Assembly (NCBI GenBank): GCA_011800805.1
Contig: MPNW01000084.1
Location: forward strand, 98,050-162,049
Length of the DNA stretch: 64,000 bases
Direction of reading: 5' to 3'
Origin: Hirudo medicinalis
Lineage: Eukaryota > Annelida > Clitellata > Hirudinida > Hirudinidae
In this document: positions 1-12,020 of the stretch, piece by piece
Numbering within the stretch: the first letter of the stretch is position 1
Layout of the letters: each line of letters starts with the position of its first letter
Translations under genes and position numbers: made by a program
Notes under the pieces: model-generated
What the model was told of the DNA's origin: nothing
Seen by the model: only the letters and a program-made list of their open reading frames with translations
Databases searched by the model: none

Positions 1-2540
1 TGGCTCTTCATGAGAACAAGAAGGTAAATCATCATCATTCGAAACTGCCGATAATTTTCCAGTGGTTTTGGGTACTGGTCATGCCATCTTGAGGTCTTGA
101 GGTACGGGTCGAATTGCTGAAGGTATGTTATAAGAAAATATCGCGTGACAGAATTGACCAATAAAAAAAATAACAGTATTACATCATATACAGATATGTC
201 CAAAGAATGAATAAATGAATTTAAAATGAAATGCATTAGGATAAAAATGAATGAAAATAAGTACTCATTATATAACTCATTAATATGGAAGTGAATTATC
301 TAAATTTCTCAAAAACTGTGAGAGACGAGTATTTTTTATGTACGTATTCATAATCAGGACCTCAGAATGCACCACAATCACCCATCAGAATCTTCTGGCA
401 AGAAAGAGTGTTGTTATTATTGCTAATTATAGATGTCTAAACCACAGCATTATTATTATTATTATTATTAACTGATTAAACCTCTTTTTATTGCTAATTT
501 AAAGCTTAAAAAAACCCAAAGATATTTTCACAACCGCTCCACAACCTCCCGGTGTGAATCACCATTCACCATTTTTCACGAAACTTCAAACGTTCCCAGG
601 AACTCCAGCTGCTTCCAGAGACCTGGAAAGAGAGAAGGATTAAAAGTGAATTCCATTAAGACGGAAGAGGGAAGGCATTGATCCATTAAAGGTTCATCCA
701 GCACAACATGGTGGAATGGTTGATGATTCTGAGGAGAAATGAAGCCTGCATGAGTCATGGTAATCATATTTTAGAAAGATAATGTTGCTGTTGCCGTTAT
801 CGTGGTTATGATATTGAGGTGGATTATTTAGTGTTCATTGTACTTTATTACTAATTAATTAATTAGATGATTACGTCGAATGAGTCAACTTTAATATATA
901 ATTAATAATAATAATATATTATGTTATTAATTAAATCACTATAATTAATTATAATATTTAATAACTAAATCGTATATATCGATTTAAAATATATTAAAAA
1001 TATCAAATCGATCAGTTGATAAACGAATTAATGAAATTAATCTTCACATGAGAAAGGTTCCATAAACTAAGCACCCATTCGACATGCTTGTTCATGGTGA
1101 CGACACAAAGCATAGTCAATAAGATCACATGATAGACCGTCCACCTACTGAATTCATGTGATGATTTGGAATCTGAATGCCCTTGTTAGACACATTTCTA
1201 GGCACAGTTTACATAAGTAATAATTGCACATCCGAGAAATATACGATTACTCTAATCGCCCACTTATGAAAGGACCTTGCACAGAATAATATGAATGACA
1301 TCGACATCCTGGTGAGTTCCAATATTCATGATTTTCACTGACAATACACACAGAAGCGGAATAATACAGAAGAAGAAGAAGATGCAAAAGAAGAATACAC
1401 ACTACTTTAAATATCAAAGTTTCAAAAATATTAAACACCAAATCTAAATAACAAGGAATAACTTCCATGGAGTTACAACAAACTGTAGTCTACTGGAAAA
1501 GTCATACATGGTTAAGTTATCTTAGTGACTGAATTATGCCATTAATTTATCATTAATTATGACTGAATTGTTTTAATGTAATAATTTAAAAAAGAAAGAA
1601 AAGAAATGAGAAATAAATAAAACTTCTGCTAACACGACAAGAGAGGTGATGTTGAATCTTTGATTGTTGAGAGGTGAAGTAGGCATCAAATAATCATAAG
1701 CCTCAATCAATCCACTTTCAACCACTCAACACCTGATCATTCCATCATTCATTGAGCACCGCTGTCCTCTGACCAAACCAGGTTCCAAAAATTGTTCTAA
1801 CGACTTTGTTATCAGGGATGTCATTTCATCGTTTGCCATCACCTTTTCTGGGGGGATGGGCAAACCCTCGCACAACTGACTTGACGAAATGACTTTTTTA
1901 TGCTTCTCCCCAAAAGTCAGGGTCAGCACCAATCAGGGGGGGAGGTCGATTATGCAAAACTCAGGAAATTGAATGAAACAAATGTTATAAGCAAGCAAGC
2001 ACAATTCATTCTGATATCGCATCCATTTCCAAATTTTCGTTTCATTTTAAAAGTTTGCTTAAAAATTTATTATTTACGATTTACATAACAATTTGCTACG
2101 AATTAGATATTAAATATTATACTATAATTACAATTCGGATTCATTATCATTATCATTATTCGGGTCTGCCCTTCAATGCAAAACAGTAATCGATATTAGC
2201 AGACTTTCAAACTATTTCACAGGATATTAACAAATAAAATATTAGAATTCACAAAACTTACAAGTTTAAAACGAAAAAAATATTTATCGATCCTCACTCG
2301 GTGTCATTTTTTGAGTCTTCAGGACGAAACTGCCAGGAAAAGGTCCAGCTTCAGGTTGCTGAGAAACGACGACATCTTAAAACTTCAGCCATCGTCTCAA
2401 AATAAAAAATCCGTGTAGGCATCCACTGGTGTGTTTCGTTAAAAAAAGGGGGGAAAATGTAAACAATCTACCACCGCGTTGACACCGCGCAGAAGCAAAA
2501 CAAAGACAGGTCGCTGGATTCAGGAACGGAAGCAATTTTT
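1..2540. other. AT-rich stretch without assignable gene
   Basis: No open frame here resembles a known protein. The sequence is AT-rich, with an (ATT)n run near 449-470 and AT-rich palindromic stretches at 840-1020. Two short minus-strand frames (about 1247-1468 and 1726-1932) are open. The first is leucine-rich low complexity; the second has ordinary composition but no recognisable domain. The first bases could be the end of a plus-strand exon (donor-like gtaaat at 24), but nothing supports that further. Confidence 0.5.
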
Positions 2541-3410
2541 GTGACATGCCAGGACTGCGATTTCGATAAACATTTTCTCGTCATAAACTTTGATAAGGGG
2601 CTTCGCAAATTCGTCGAGGAGGGACATGCAAGGGCCAGCCCTACTTACCCGTCTTTAATATGGAGTGATATGTGTGGAGCGTACAGAAAAGCAGAAAATC
2701 TTGTGTCAATCAAGAACGCAGAACAATTACTTCTAATGGACACGTCCGTAATGCTGTTTTTAACTTACTCACCTTTCTCTTTCCACTGGCACCGCCTTCC
2801 GAGCACATAGATGACCAGGAGGAGTCATCCAGTGGATTGCTCCTCTTTGTTAGGAGGATCGCGATTGGACGGCAGGTAGCAAAGTAGGCGGGGTGGAAAA
2901 GAAAGGTTAGCGGCGATAAGTGGATAATTCAAAAACAGAACATGTCTGACACCCAAGCGAGGATGTGAGTGCAGCCGTGGAGTGCATGGAGTGAAGGGAG
3001 AGAATTGTTCGCAGAAAGACAAGATGCCCTGCAACGTGGCAGCTCGCAAATGAAGCAACAAGATTGCAGGAAGAGGAAATCCTGATAGGCTGTCTGGAAA
3101 ATGAAGGTTCATTAAAATGCGATACCGAGTTGCTTGGAGCCGCTGGAAGCTAAACATCAGGAAATCTGGAAATGTTTCCAGTGATTCATAGTGCTGCTCG
3201 TTAGCTTTTTGAGACATTTTTTTGATTTCCTCTTCGCTCATTCCCGTTCGACAACCGAGAACTACTACCGCGAAAGAAAAGTAATCAAGATTTAAAAAAT
3301 CATTCATTACCTGTTTTTCTAATTTGTAGCAATCCCGCGCCAGAAATTTAAATATTTTTTCCCATAAAAGAGACATGAAATGATAAGAATAAGTACCGTG
3401 TGTTCTCGCA
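2541..3410. other. Unassigned open frames upstream of the ETS gene
   Basis: This segment is richer in GC than its surroundings and is open in several frames. On the plus strand 2541-2810 encodes about 89 residues of normal composition. On the minus strand a 212-codon frame covers 2825-3463. Neither has a domain I recognise, and the minus frame overlaps the proposed ETS-gene exon at 3411-3510 in antisense. The region may be a promoter or 5' exon zone of the ETS gene, or an unrelated exon. Confidence 0.25.
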
Positions 3411-6154
3411 ATGGATTGGAAATGCACACCTAAGTACCCTTCCATTGGAAGCATCGTCTCCAAGAGCAGCTATCCGGCCGACATCCACAAAAACTCACTC
3501 CATCTCTCAGGTTTCATGTTTACTCCAGGTTATTTTAAGATTGTTGCTACATTTTTTTAGTGATTTTGAAATACATAGTATTAAATAATAATAATTAATT
3601 TACTATAAATAAAATAACAATAATAGTAACAAATTATTAATTTGCTACTAAACAGTTAGAGCATAAATATAATTATTGTTTTTATTGCTAAATTGCAGTA
3701 CTAAAATAATTTGTCAATTTGCATCTCGAATGGGGATGAATAGAGAATAATTATGATACTCTTTCGACTGAATCTTCACATTTTTGGGAGTAAAAATGCT
3801 GTTTCCAATAATTTGGGGTTAATTAATTGTTGACGATGAAAACATTTCAAAATAAACGAATGTCAACAAATGAATGTTTTTTGATTCTTAGAGTCTTACC
3901 CGAGAACAGCTTGGAGTCCTCATGCCAGTTGTACGTCTGAAGGTAATAGCAGCAATTGATTTGCATTTTGAAACAAGTACACGAAGTTACATTTCAACAA
4001 CAACAGCAACAAGATAAGAGCAACATCAACAACAATAACAACAACAAATTTGGTTCTTCTCCTTTTCAGAAAACCACCTTTAAGAACATTAACACATAAC
4101 TCGCACAACGCAATACATTTTGTTTAATAAGTAATTTTGTGTGATTCTGTGTAAGGCTGACTAAATAAATCAAACACCACTACAAGATTAGTAATAAGAC
4201 GTTTGCACATTTTCTGCTGTTAAGTTTCGTCAGGGAAAGTCATTCCAGTCAGCTCCAGGAGAAAAGGGCAAAATATTCGCTCAATCTTTTCAAAATGACC
4301 CTAGAATTAGTCGGTGATCTGTGTTCTCCATAAGCTCGAGAGTTAAGAAATGTCATAATCTTCTCAATATTGGAAGAATCAGATGCGGTAACAGAAACCA
4401 GATGGAGGGGTGGACGGGGTGTATGGTTGCCAAACTTCTCTCTGAATTGACGTTTCTGAGTTTCATTAAGTTTTGCTGAGCTTCTAACGCATAGTGGACA
4501 GGGACACGGTACACGTGTCCACCGTGCGTAATCGGTGTAATTAATCAGTGGTTCTAATGAAATGATGGATCATTTGCTGGACCTAGTCATTTGGAGACAA
4601 CTTTTAACAGTATGATTACATATCTATTGCATGCTTGCATTTTCTTTTATCACTAATTGTGATGGCCAACCACGTGTTGACGTGCTGTGATGCTTGATGT
4701 CATTCGTGTCATGTGTTTCTAAAACTCTTAACTCGACTATTAGTCTTTTAATTTAATTTAGTTAATGTGCTTAAAATACATTACTCCCGAAGCTTCGAAT
4801 TATGGCAAATGATTTTCAATAATTGTTCACCACAAATATTTAATGTATATTTACAAAATCTGCAACGTAAAACAGAAAAGTGCATGTGTATGTCTGTCTG
4901 TCCCAAGAACTCCTCCCAAACGGTGAATGGTAGCGACTTGAAATTTGCACACGTCGTTCTCTGCGCCGTTCGTAGGTCGACTGTGCTATTTTCAATTTTC
5001 AACTTTCAAGTTTTCCTAAATCGCATACGAGCTTTAAACTCGAGAGCTACTGCAAGCAATAACATTTGAGACTTCGCCTCTCGCGATGGCAGCACGGGTT
5101 CGAATCACGTTGCGGGAGCACCGTCCTGGTCACCCAGTTCTGTGAGGGCAGGTCATTGGCTAAATATGAAGGACGTAAATAATAACGGTGTGAGCAAACT
5201 TGATTACGTGTTTATGACTTGCGAAGTCGGTTTAAAAAAGCTGTTTTAACTATTTTAAACTTTTTCGACTCACAAGAACTCCTCCCAAATGGTGAACGCA
5301 AGTTTTGCACGTGTTATTGTCTGCTATTTCTAGACAAACTAACGTCATTTTCAACTCTCAATTTCTTTCAATTCGCAAGAACTCCGAAACGGTAAAATAG
5401 TAGTGGCTTAAAATTTGCACAGATCATTCTCTATGCCATTCCTAAGTCAACTGTGCTATTTTCAACTTTCAAGTTTTCCAACTTTTCCTAAATCGCATGC
5501 CAGCTTTAAACTCGAGAGCTTCTGAAAGCGAGGAGCATTGTGCTCCGGCATGGTCTGATGTTCGAGACTTCGCGTCTCGCGATGGCGGCACGGGTTCGAG
5601 TCCAGTCGCGTGAGCTAATTTTGAGCTTTCGTGTCCTAATCACCCAATTCTTTGAGGACAAGTATTTGGCGGTATTTGAAGGGATGAATGAAATTAATTA
5701 TGTTTGAATATGTACTGGTGAAACGGTCTTAACAAGCTAGTTAAAATGCAAAGTAATAATATTTCCATTAAATGTTTATTTACGGTTATTAAAATATAAA
5801 ATTCACACTTAAACCACTTTTTATCGCCAGGATTCCTGGCAAAGAGGTTGCAAACTGCCAGCAAAACGAGCGTTGAAAGCGCGTTCAGTCATTGGAGACC
5901 ACAAGGTATCCATTCATTTCTATGCATTATTACGAATTGTCACCTTACTACTTATTATTAATCATTAATAATTCACTTAATTTGATGAAATTATTTATAA
6001 CTATTTAATTGTAATTACAGGTTTGCTATGTTTTTCAACTTTAACATTACGGCTGTATTCAGTTGACAATTATTGTCATAATTAGTTATCACAGGTGTGT
6101 TATGATCCCTACAGATCCATGGCATTATCACGTTACTATATCGTTAGAATATTA

Positions 6155-6186
<32 letters not shown>

Positions 6187-6618
6187 TATAATTTTATTTC
6201 GATTAAAAATATTAAAAAACACTAAATAATGATGACCATGAAATACATTTGTCTTTTGCCACTTTTGTGAATCTCTGAAAAATTACGCTTAATCCGCTCG
6301 GCCTGTTGATTGTTGATTTCCACGGTGCAAATTCAGACCTGTGCAATTGCTTTCGTCCGTGTGATGAATTGTTTCCCTGTGTCAAACATTATTCCCAAAT
6401 TACAGACATCGCTGGATATATGGATTGGGAGTCATGATTTCGTGTTATCAGTTTTTCGTTTTTTTTTATTATTATATTTATAAATGCACATGCTCACAAA
6501 AATCTAAGATTAATTTTCAGACAAATTGGTTATTTTGTTTTGCAAGGAAATAAAGAAAATGGTTAAAGGAATGTCTGGAAATTAAACTTATCGATTTGAA
6601 TTTTGAAACAATTACATG

Positions 6619-6712
<94 letters not shown>

Positions 6713-8555
6713 GGATGCTCATACCTTCTTGTNTTATTATTATGCTATGTTACGGTTATTAAATTTATTATTTTTATTTAGTGGATAATTAATTATGATG
6801 AGACTAGTGAGTGTGCTGAGTTTAATAAACAACAACAACAACAACAAACAACAACCAACAACAACCAACAACAACAACAACCTTCGTTGATACACTCAGA
6901 AAACATTTCAATTCATTGGAACATTCTAGTTTTAATTCATCACCTCGGGTCTTCGTTTGTTATTGGAGATGATATTGGCTCTTTAGGGGATTCATTTTTA
7001 TGAAATTTTCGACGCTGGTCTCAAATTATCAGGGAGATCCAAGTAGTGGTGATAATGACGACATGGTAATGATCACAATGGTGATGATGATGATGATGAT
7101 GATGGGGTAATGATCATAATGATGATGATGGGGTAATGATCACAATGGTGATGATGAAGGGATAATGATCGTAACGGTGATGATGGTGGAGTTACGATCA
7201 TAATGGTGATGATGATAATGGGGTAATGATCATAATGGTAGTAATGTGAGGGGACATAACGGATCAGCGGCTCTACACGGATGGTTGGATCGTGATGAAT
7301 GTCATTTGTCAAGCTAATACGACAGCAGTCATGACATCCTTCTTCGGTATCCTAAATAAGCCATCCAATGTACACAAGTCGAAAATTATGATTCCCAAGA
7401 GAAATACTTGAATATTTTAATATTTTATTCGTAAAGTCTTAATTAGTAATTATTCTTCGAATTTCAGCACAAATCGTAACCGAGTAAAGCTCCTTGCAAG
7501 CATAAGCATAAGCATTTATTTCCACCAAAAAATAAAGATAAAGGCACCGATGTCATTCCGAAGAGAGAATGGTCTCCTCATTCTTGGTGCCTCTTGCCAA
7601 CAACCCTGGCTGACTGGAAGTGGTAGCGACATGTAAAAGAGTCATCTTATCACAAAGGCTTAATCGAGGTTTTTACCTAACCTTGGAAATAGTTGAACTG
7701 ACTCTCAGGACTCTCGGTTCAGGGACAAGCCATTTTGTCCTGCTTATTTTTGTCATTTTAGTATCGCATGTTTGCAACGGTTTGATAATGTCTGGACGTG
7801 TATTTTTGGAATATGAAGCACCTAAAGACGAAATATATAAGCCTGAGTTTAATCCACAATCAAAAAATTTGATAATATAATTGCAACCATTCCATAAACT
7901 TTCATTCCACGAGTGAAGTTACAGCGATTGACATGCTCCATCATGACATTTCCTCGAATGAATCGCACCGTGCAATTACACGTAAATTGCAGGAAGCGGT
8001 CAAATCCAATTGTGGCAGTTCCTTCTGGAGTTGCTGTCGAACCAGGAGAACATCGGTTGCATCTCATGGGAGGGAACGAACGGAGAATTCAAACTGGTCG
8101 ACCCAGACGAGGTCGCCAGACGCTGGGGAGAAAGGAAGAGCAAGCCTAACATGAACTACGACAAGCTCAGTCGTGCCCTGAGGTACTACTACGACAAAAA
8201 TATCATGACCAAGGTTCACGGCAAAAGGTACGCCTACAAATTCGACTTCGTTGGTCTCGCCCAAGCTATGCAACCAAACTCCATCGAATCATCGGCCGCC
8301 CAAAAGTACCAGAGGCAGAACGACTTTCTATTCTCTGGCTACCATGCCGGTTCGTCCAACCGCCACATAAACTTCCTCAAGACGAGCAGCCATCGTCAGG
8401 TCATGTCCTCCAACCAGTCCCCACACCTCTTCGGCCACGCTTCACATCCCTATTGGTCGTCAGGTCCCCCCGCTCCTCCCCCTTCGTTTTATTACAACTT
8501 CTCCTCACAAACATCTATCCAGAACCAACAAGCAGCGTACATTCCATACGCGTGA
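3411..8555 (+). CDS. ERG/FLI-subfamily ETS transcription factor, 3' part
   Basis: The terminal exon 7993-8555 is certain. After a tgcag acceptor it reads through [15 protein letters not shown] and a complete ETS winged-helix domain, including [21 protein letters not shown] and the recognition helix [15 protein letters not shown], to a stop. These motifs, and a tail resembling the ERG/FLI C-terminus (YHA, INFL, YWSSGP), place it in ERG/FLI, which bind GGAA sites. The exon boundary just before GSGQ matches FLI/ERG genes. Two upstream exons are proposed: 3411-3510 (possible Met start) and 3892-3942 (contains SYPRTAW, compare SYDSVRRGAW of FLI1). Both have splice sites and phase 1/1 junctions that join in frame to 7993. 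No Pointed domain was found, so the 5' end is probably outside the window or in exons I missed. A possible poly(A) signal lies at 9248. Confidence 0.8.
4895..5170 (+). mobile_element. tRNA-like dispersed repeat, family 2, copy 1
   Basis: This is the first of two adjacent direct copies; the second is at 5265-5665. It starts around CAAGAACTCCTCCCAAACGG and ends in a tRNA-like head containing CTCGCGATGGCAGCACGG followed by a B-box-like GGTTCGAATC. It lies inside the long proposed intron of the ETS gene. The tRNA-like portion recurs at 59130-59215 and, inverted, at 49600-49672, so it is a dispersed short element rather than a single tRNA gene. Confidence 0.6.
5265..5665 (+). mobile_element. tRNA-like dispersed repeat, family 2, copy 2
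   Basis: This is a diverged direct duplicate of 4895-5170, sharing the lead segment, the CTGTGCTATTTTCAACTTTC segment and the TTTAAACTCGAGAGCT segment. The tRNA-like part is better preserved: A-box-like CATGGTCTGATGTTCGAGAC, then CTCGCGATGGCGGCACGG and a B-box GGTTCGAGTCC. No intact cloverleaf is evident. Confidence 0.6.
6150..6190. repeat. (ATT)n microsatellite
   Basis: A run of about 12 ATT units with one TATTATA interruption, inside the proposed long ETS-gene intron. Confidence 0.9.
6616..6882. repeat. (CAA)n microsatellite tract
   Basis: An almost perfect run of about 32 CAA units fills 6616-6712. Interrupted CAA/CAAC repeats follow at 6826-6882, and one undetermined base sits at 6733. 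The run could be read as polyglutamine, but it has no splice context or flanking conserved coding sequence, so I treat it as intronic. Confidence 0.9.
7040..7250. repeat. GATG-rich minisatellite
   Basis: Imperfect tandem units of about 30-40 bp built from GATGATGATG followed by GGGGTAATGATCATAATG. At least five units are visible. It lies about 750 bp upstream of the ETS-domain exon. Confidence 0.8.
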
Positions 8556-8761
8556 AATTCCGAAGCCACGCGTCAAAAGATCATCAAGATCGCCATCATC
8601 ACCATCACAATCATCATCACTAACCAGTGCTTATAAGGCCTCACCTTAAAAGAACCCACTTCCAATCCAATCTGCTGCAGTCTCCTTCCTATAAGACTTC
8701 AAGGATTTTTGATGAAGTTTGTGAAGTTGCTGACGATGGCTGTGAAGATATTGATCGCGTA

Positions 8762-8799
<38 letters not shown>

Positions 8800-9569
8800 A
8801 ACCAAGACAAGATGGTGATGATGATGATAATGATATTGGTGGATTGGGTGATTGTGATGATGATGACGATGATGATGACGATGGCTATGACAATGTTTCT
8901 TGCTGGATTCATGAACTGGATTAACTTTTGACAATTCCAGACTGGATGTGGTTTGTAAATACTACCAAGTTCGGATTCCACAAACTGCTCTACTATTTCA
9001 ACGACTTCTTCCTCTGTTATATATGGTTATTATATATATGTATGATTATTACGTTCTAAATTCGAGAATACCCTAAAATTTACTTTTATTCAATACTAAA
9101 TTAATATTCCACAGATTTAATGTTTATTTGATTTAAAAACAATGCGATAAATTTGTATCGTAAATAATTTTATTTCCACCAAGTTGAAAGCAGACCAAGC
9201 AAGTTTGTTGGGTCAAGTTGGACATTGAATTGCAAAGCGCAACTTACAATAAATTTATAAAATTCATCCAAATACAAACATTACTTATAAAATATACATA
9301 TAAATAAAAATTATAAACATGACTTATAAACATTTATATACATATAAGACTCATACAATATATAACTTACAACTACATACAGCGAGCACTTTGAACACAC
9401 AAGCATATACCAACCATAACAAACGCATTTTCAATGTGAGGCGATTTTTAAAGATTTAAGTTGAAATTCAATGAGAATTCCTGGTTTAATGGAGCTCCAC
9501 AGTCACCGTCCATTGTCCTGATTTCCACAGCATTATTGTCCAGGTACGGAGAGTGGCGAGTGCAGAGAT

Positions 9570-9695
9570 AAATGGACGATCGAAAGAACGAATGAATGAT
9601 TGAATGGATGGATGGATGAACGAACAAATGAATGAACGAATGAATGAATGAACGAACGAATGAAGGAATGAATGAATGAATGAATGCAAGAGTGA
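9570..9695. repeat. (GAAT)n-related tetranucleotide repeat
   Basis: Degenerate tandem AATG/AACG/GATG units, downstream of the ETS gene. Confidence 0.9.
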
Positions 9696-9984
9696 ATGGA
9701 CGGACGAGATTTCACGTGTTGATAATCTAGATCAACGCTGGACTTCTATAAATAGATGGCCTATTGGCCCTCAAATGAGGCAAGGTTGCAAGAGAACATT
9801 CAATAGATTGAGACCACGTGGTGTGGTGACGTCACGCGCACTCAGTATGAGAGTGGTCTTTATTAATCTCAACCTGCAATAACAGACCTGATTTGCATCG
9901 CAACAACTCACATGTCACTCCCCTTTTCTTGCATTCTTTCTTTCCTTCGATCCATCATTCATTAGCTCGTTCATCCGCCCCTTC

Positions 9985-10100
9985 ACCCCTACCCTCCATC
10001 CATTCATTCATCCATCCATCCATTCATCCATCCATCCATCCATCCATCCATCCATCCATCCATCCAACCATCCATCCATCACATCCCATTCATTCATCCA
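9985..10100. repeat. (CATC)n tetranucleotide repeat
   Basis: Tandem CATC and CATT units over about 115 bp, near-perfect in the middle. It is roughly the complementary motif class to the repeat at 9570-9695, so the two could pair in a transcript. Confidence 0.9.
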
Positions 10101-12020
10101 ATTATGCTACCATTTGCAACAACAACAACATCCATTGTTTTATGCATTCTTCCATCTTGTAGAAGGTAGTTGTGGAATGGATCCACAAGACACTGGTTTC
10201 ACGAATCAATGAGCAGCAGAGATTAGCATCAGCGGTGGGCCTCGTTTCCGCTTTCTGGCCATATATTGTTACATCGCAAGGCTATTATGTGCTATTCAGC
10301 GCTAATACTTTTTGTCCATTTCGAGCGCACATAATGGCTCTGTGATTCTCCAAGACGGCGTGTGTTCTCGGTAGAAGAATCAAGTCCGCATGGCAGGTCG
10401 ATGCATGAGTTCTTTCACTTATAGAGCCTGTCACTTATGGCCTGGGGTTGTTCTCGAACGGGGAAGCATGATTTCCAACTCATTGTCAGAAAATATTTTT
10501 GCCTTTCAAATACTAACAATTTACGTAAATTATTCCTGACATGGAAAATAGGAATTCAACAAAAGCTATTACTGCTCTCTAGTGGAATTGTATATTCGCG
10601 AAGGCAATACAGACACGGCGGAGATTTTCTGAAGGACGTGGCGGATTCTTAAGTCTCAGTTGGTCCGAAATTAAGACACTTATAAGGAGCCTGCCAGTCG
10701 AAAAATACACCGAGTTGACCCCGTCGGGAAATAGTGATGGAGATTGCAGTCTTATAAAAAGAAATTATTCAGCAAACGTCGAAACGCCGTCTTTGGTTCG
10801 CCTCGAAAAAAAGTGAAAGCCTAAAAGTAAGTTAGCATAAAGAAATTTATCTGTGATAGGAACCTAGAATGCTATAGCACCTAAAGATTCGATCTCCAGA
10901 CTCCCTATTTTTCAATTTGATTCGTGTTTATCGCTAAACTACTTAAAGCATGGACCCAACGATGTGCAAGCACAACTACAAAAGAGTAACTAAACAAATT
11001 TGTCATTAATGTTGCTCTAATTTTAAGAAAATTAAACTCATGTTCTTTTTGAGGATTTCTGGAAATCCCACGTCCCTCAAAAAGCCACTCATCTTTTTCA
11101 GGAAGCAAACCCACGCTCGATCACATGAGATGATCTTTTTTGCTTCTCAAATGCCACTACCTTCAGCGCCACAGGTTGTCAAAACAGCAATTAACCACAT
11201 TTTCCACATCAATATTCCAACGATCAGACCCCAACCACAAACCGGTAACTGCAGGTCCCCAACCATGCAGACTGATTACTGATGGTGATGAACCAAATAC
11301 GACTACTAACCGCAGTCACAATTTAAATAATGCTCCCATTGTATGTTGCATTGTCCAAAGATTGTCTTAATCTTCAGCACGACTCCACTCCAAATCAATT
11401 GGCCATAGAATATTTTACAACTCTCACAATAATAATAATAATAATAATAACAACAACAACAACAATAATAATAATAATAATAATCTCCTACAGCTCCCAC
11501 GTTACATCTTCAAACCTCCGTCACTCGCCTCATGATTTTATCGTGTCTGCAATACCCTTCTCGTTGTAGTGTTGGTATATTTTTCCTATGCAACAAACAT
11601 GGCCTCATCCTCTGAGAGATGAAGAGGGGGAATACAATGCAAATAAATTTCAGAAATAGATGAAAAACGACACTGATAATGATGACGTCCATGATAACAT
11701 CGACAATAACGATGACGACGATGGTAATGATAATGATGATTAGTAGTAGTGTAGCTCAGGACGTGATAGAAGCCGTACAAATATGAAAAAGGACAATTTA
11801 CACGTAGAGACAAATACCTGCGCTCAATACAAAAATACGTCGTCTGCGTATAAATACAATTGTCCTCGTAAGAAAGAACGACAGAACGTGTGATGAACGG
11901 AAAGAACAACGTACGTGCTCATACAGCTTTGCACGTGTTTGAAACATTTCAACGTTTTCTTCTTCTTTTTTTTTTTTACAATATTTCAAAAAGGATATTT
12001 TAAAACTAAAAGACCACCCG

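Larger units (their letters stand above)
8556..12020. other. Repeat-rich intergenic region between ETS and RASA1 genes
   Basis: The two genes point towards each other. Between them lie (ATG)n at 8762-8880, (GAAT)n-type repeats at 9570-9695, (CATC)n/(ATTC)n at 9985-10100 and (AAT)n/(AAC)n at 11430-11485. The 10160-10400 segment has more balanced base composition but no supported exon. The open frames here come from simple repeats (serine/histidine/isoleucine runs) or are short and unlike any domain I know. Confidence 0.6.

Noticed and set aside
1247..1468. Leucine-rich minus-strand frame resembling a membrane protein
   Set aside because: The hydrophobic run comes from an AGAAGAAGA low-complexity stretch, and nothing else supports a gene.
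2825..3463. 212-codon open frame on the minus strand
   Set aside because: It shows no recognisable domain and its 5' part is antisense to a proposed exon of the ETS gene. The locally higher GC content makes long chance frames more likely. It is mentioned only as unassigned.
5060..5150. A functional tRNA gene
   Set aside because: Only the B box is convincing, no complete cloverleaf forms, and the segment recurs as part of a dispersed repeat.
6603..6788. Apparent polyglutamine protein
   Set aside because: The frame is almost entirely the CAA microsatellite and has no conserved flanks or splice context.
7849..8273. Minus-strand frames across the ETS exon
   Set aside because: They are antisense shadows of the ETS-domain coding sequence.
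8646..8981. Isoleucine/serine/histidine-rich minus-strand frames
   Set aside because: They are produced by the (ATG)n microsatellite downstream of the ETS gene.
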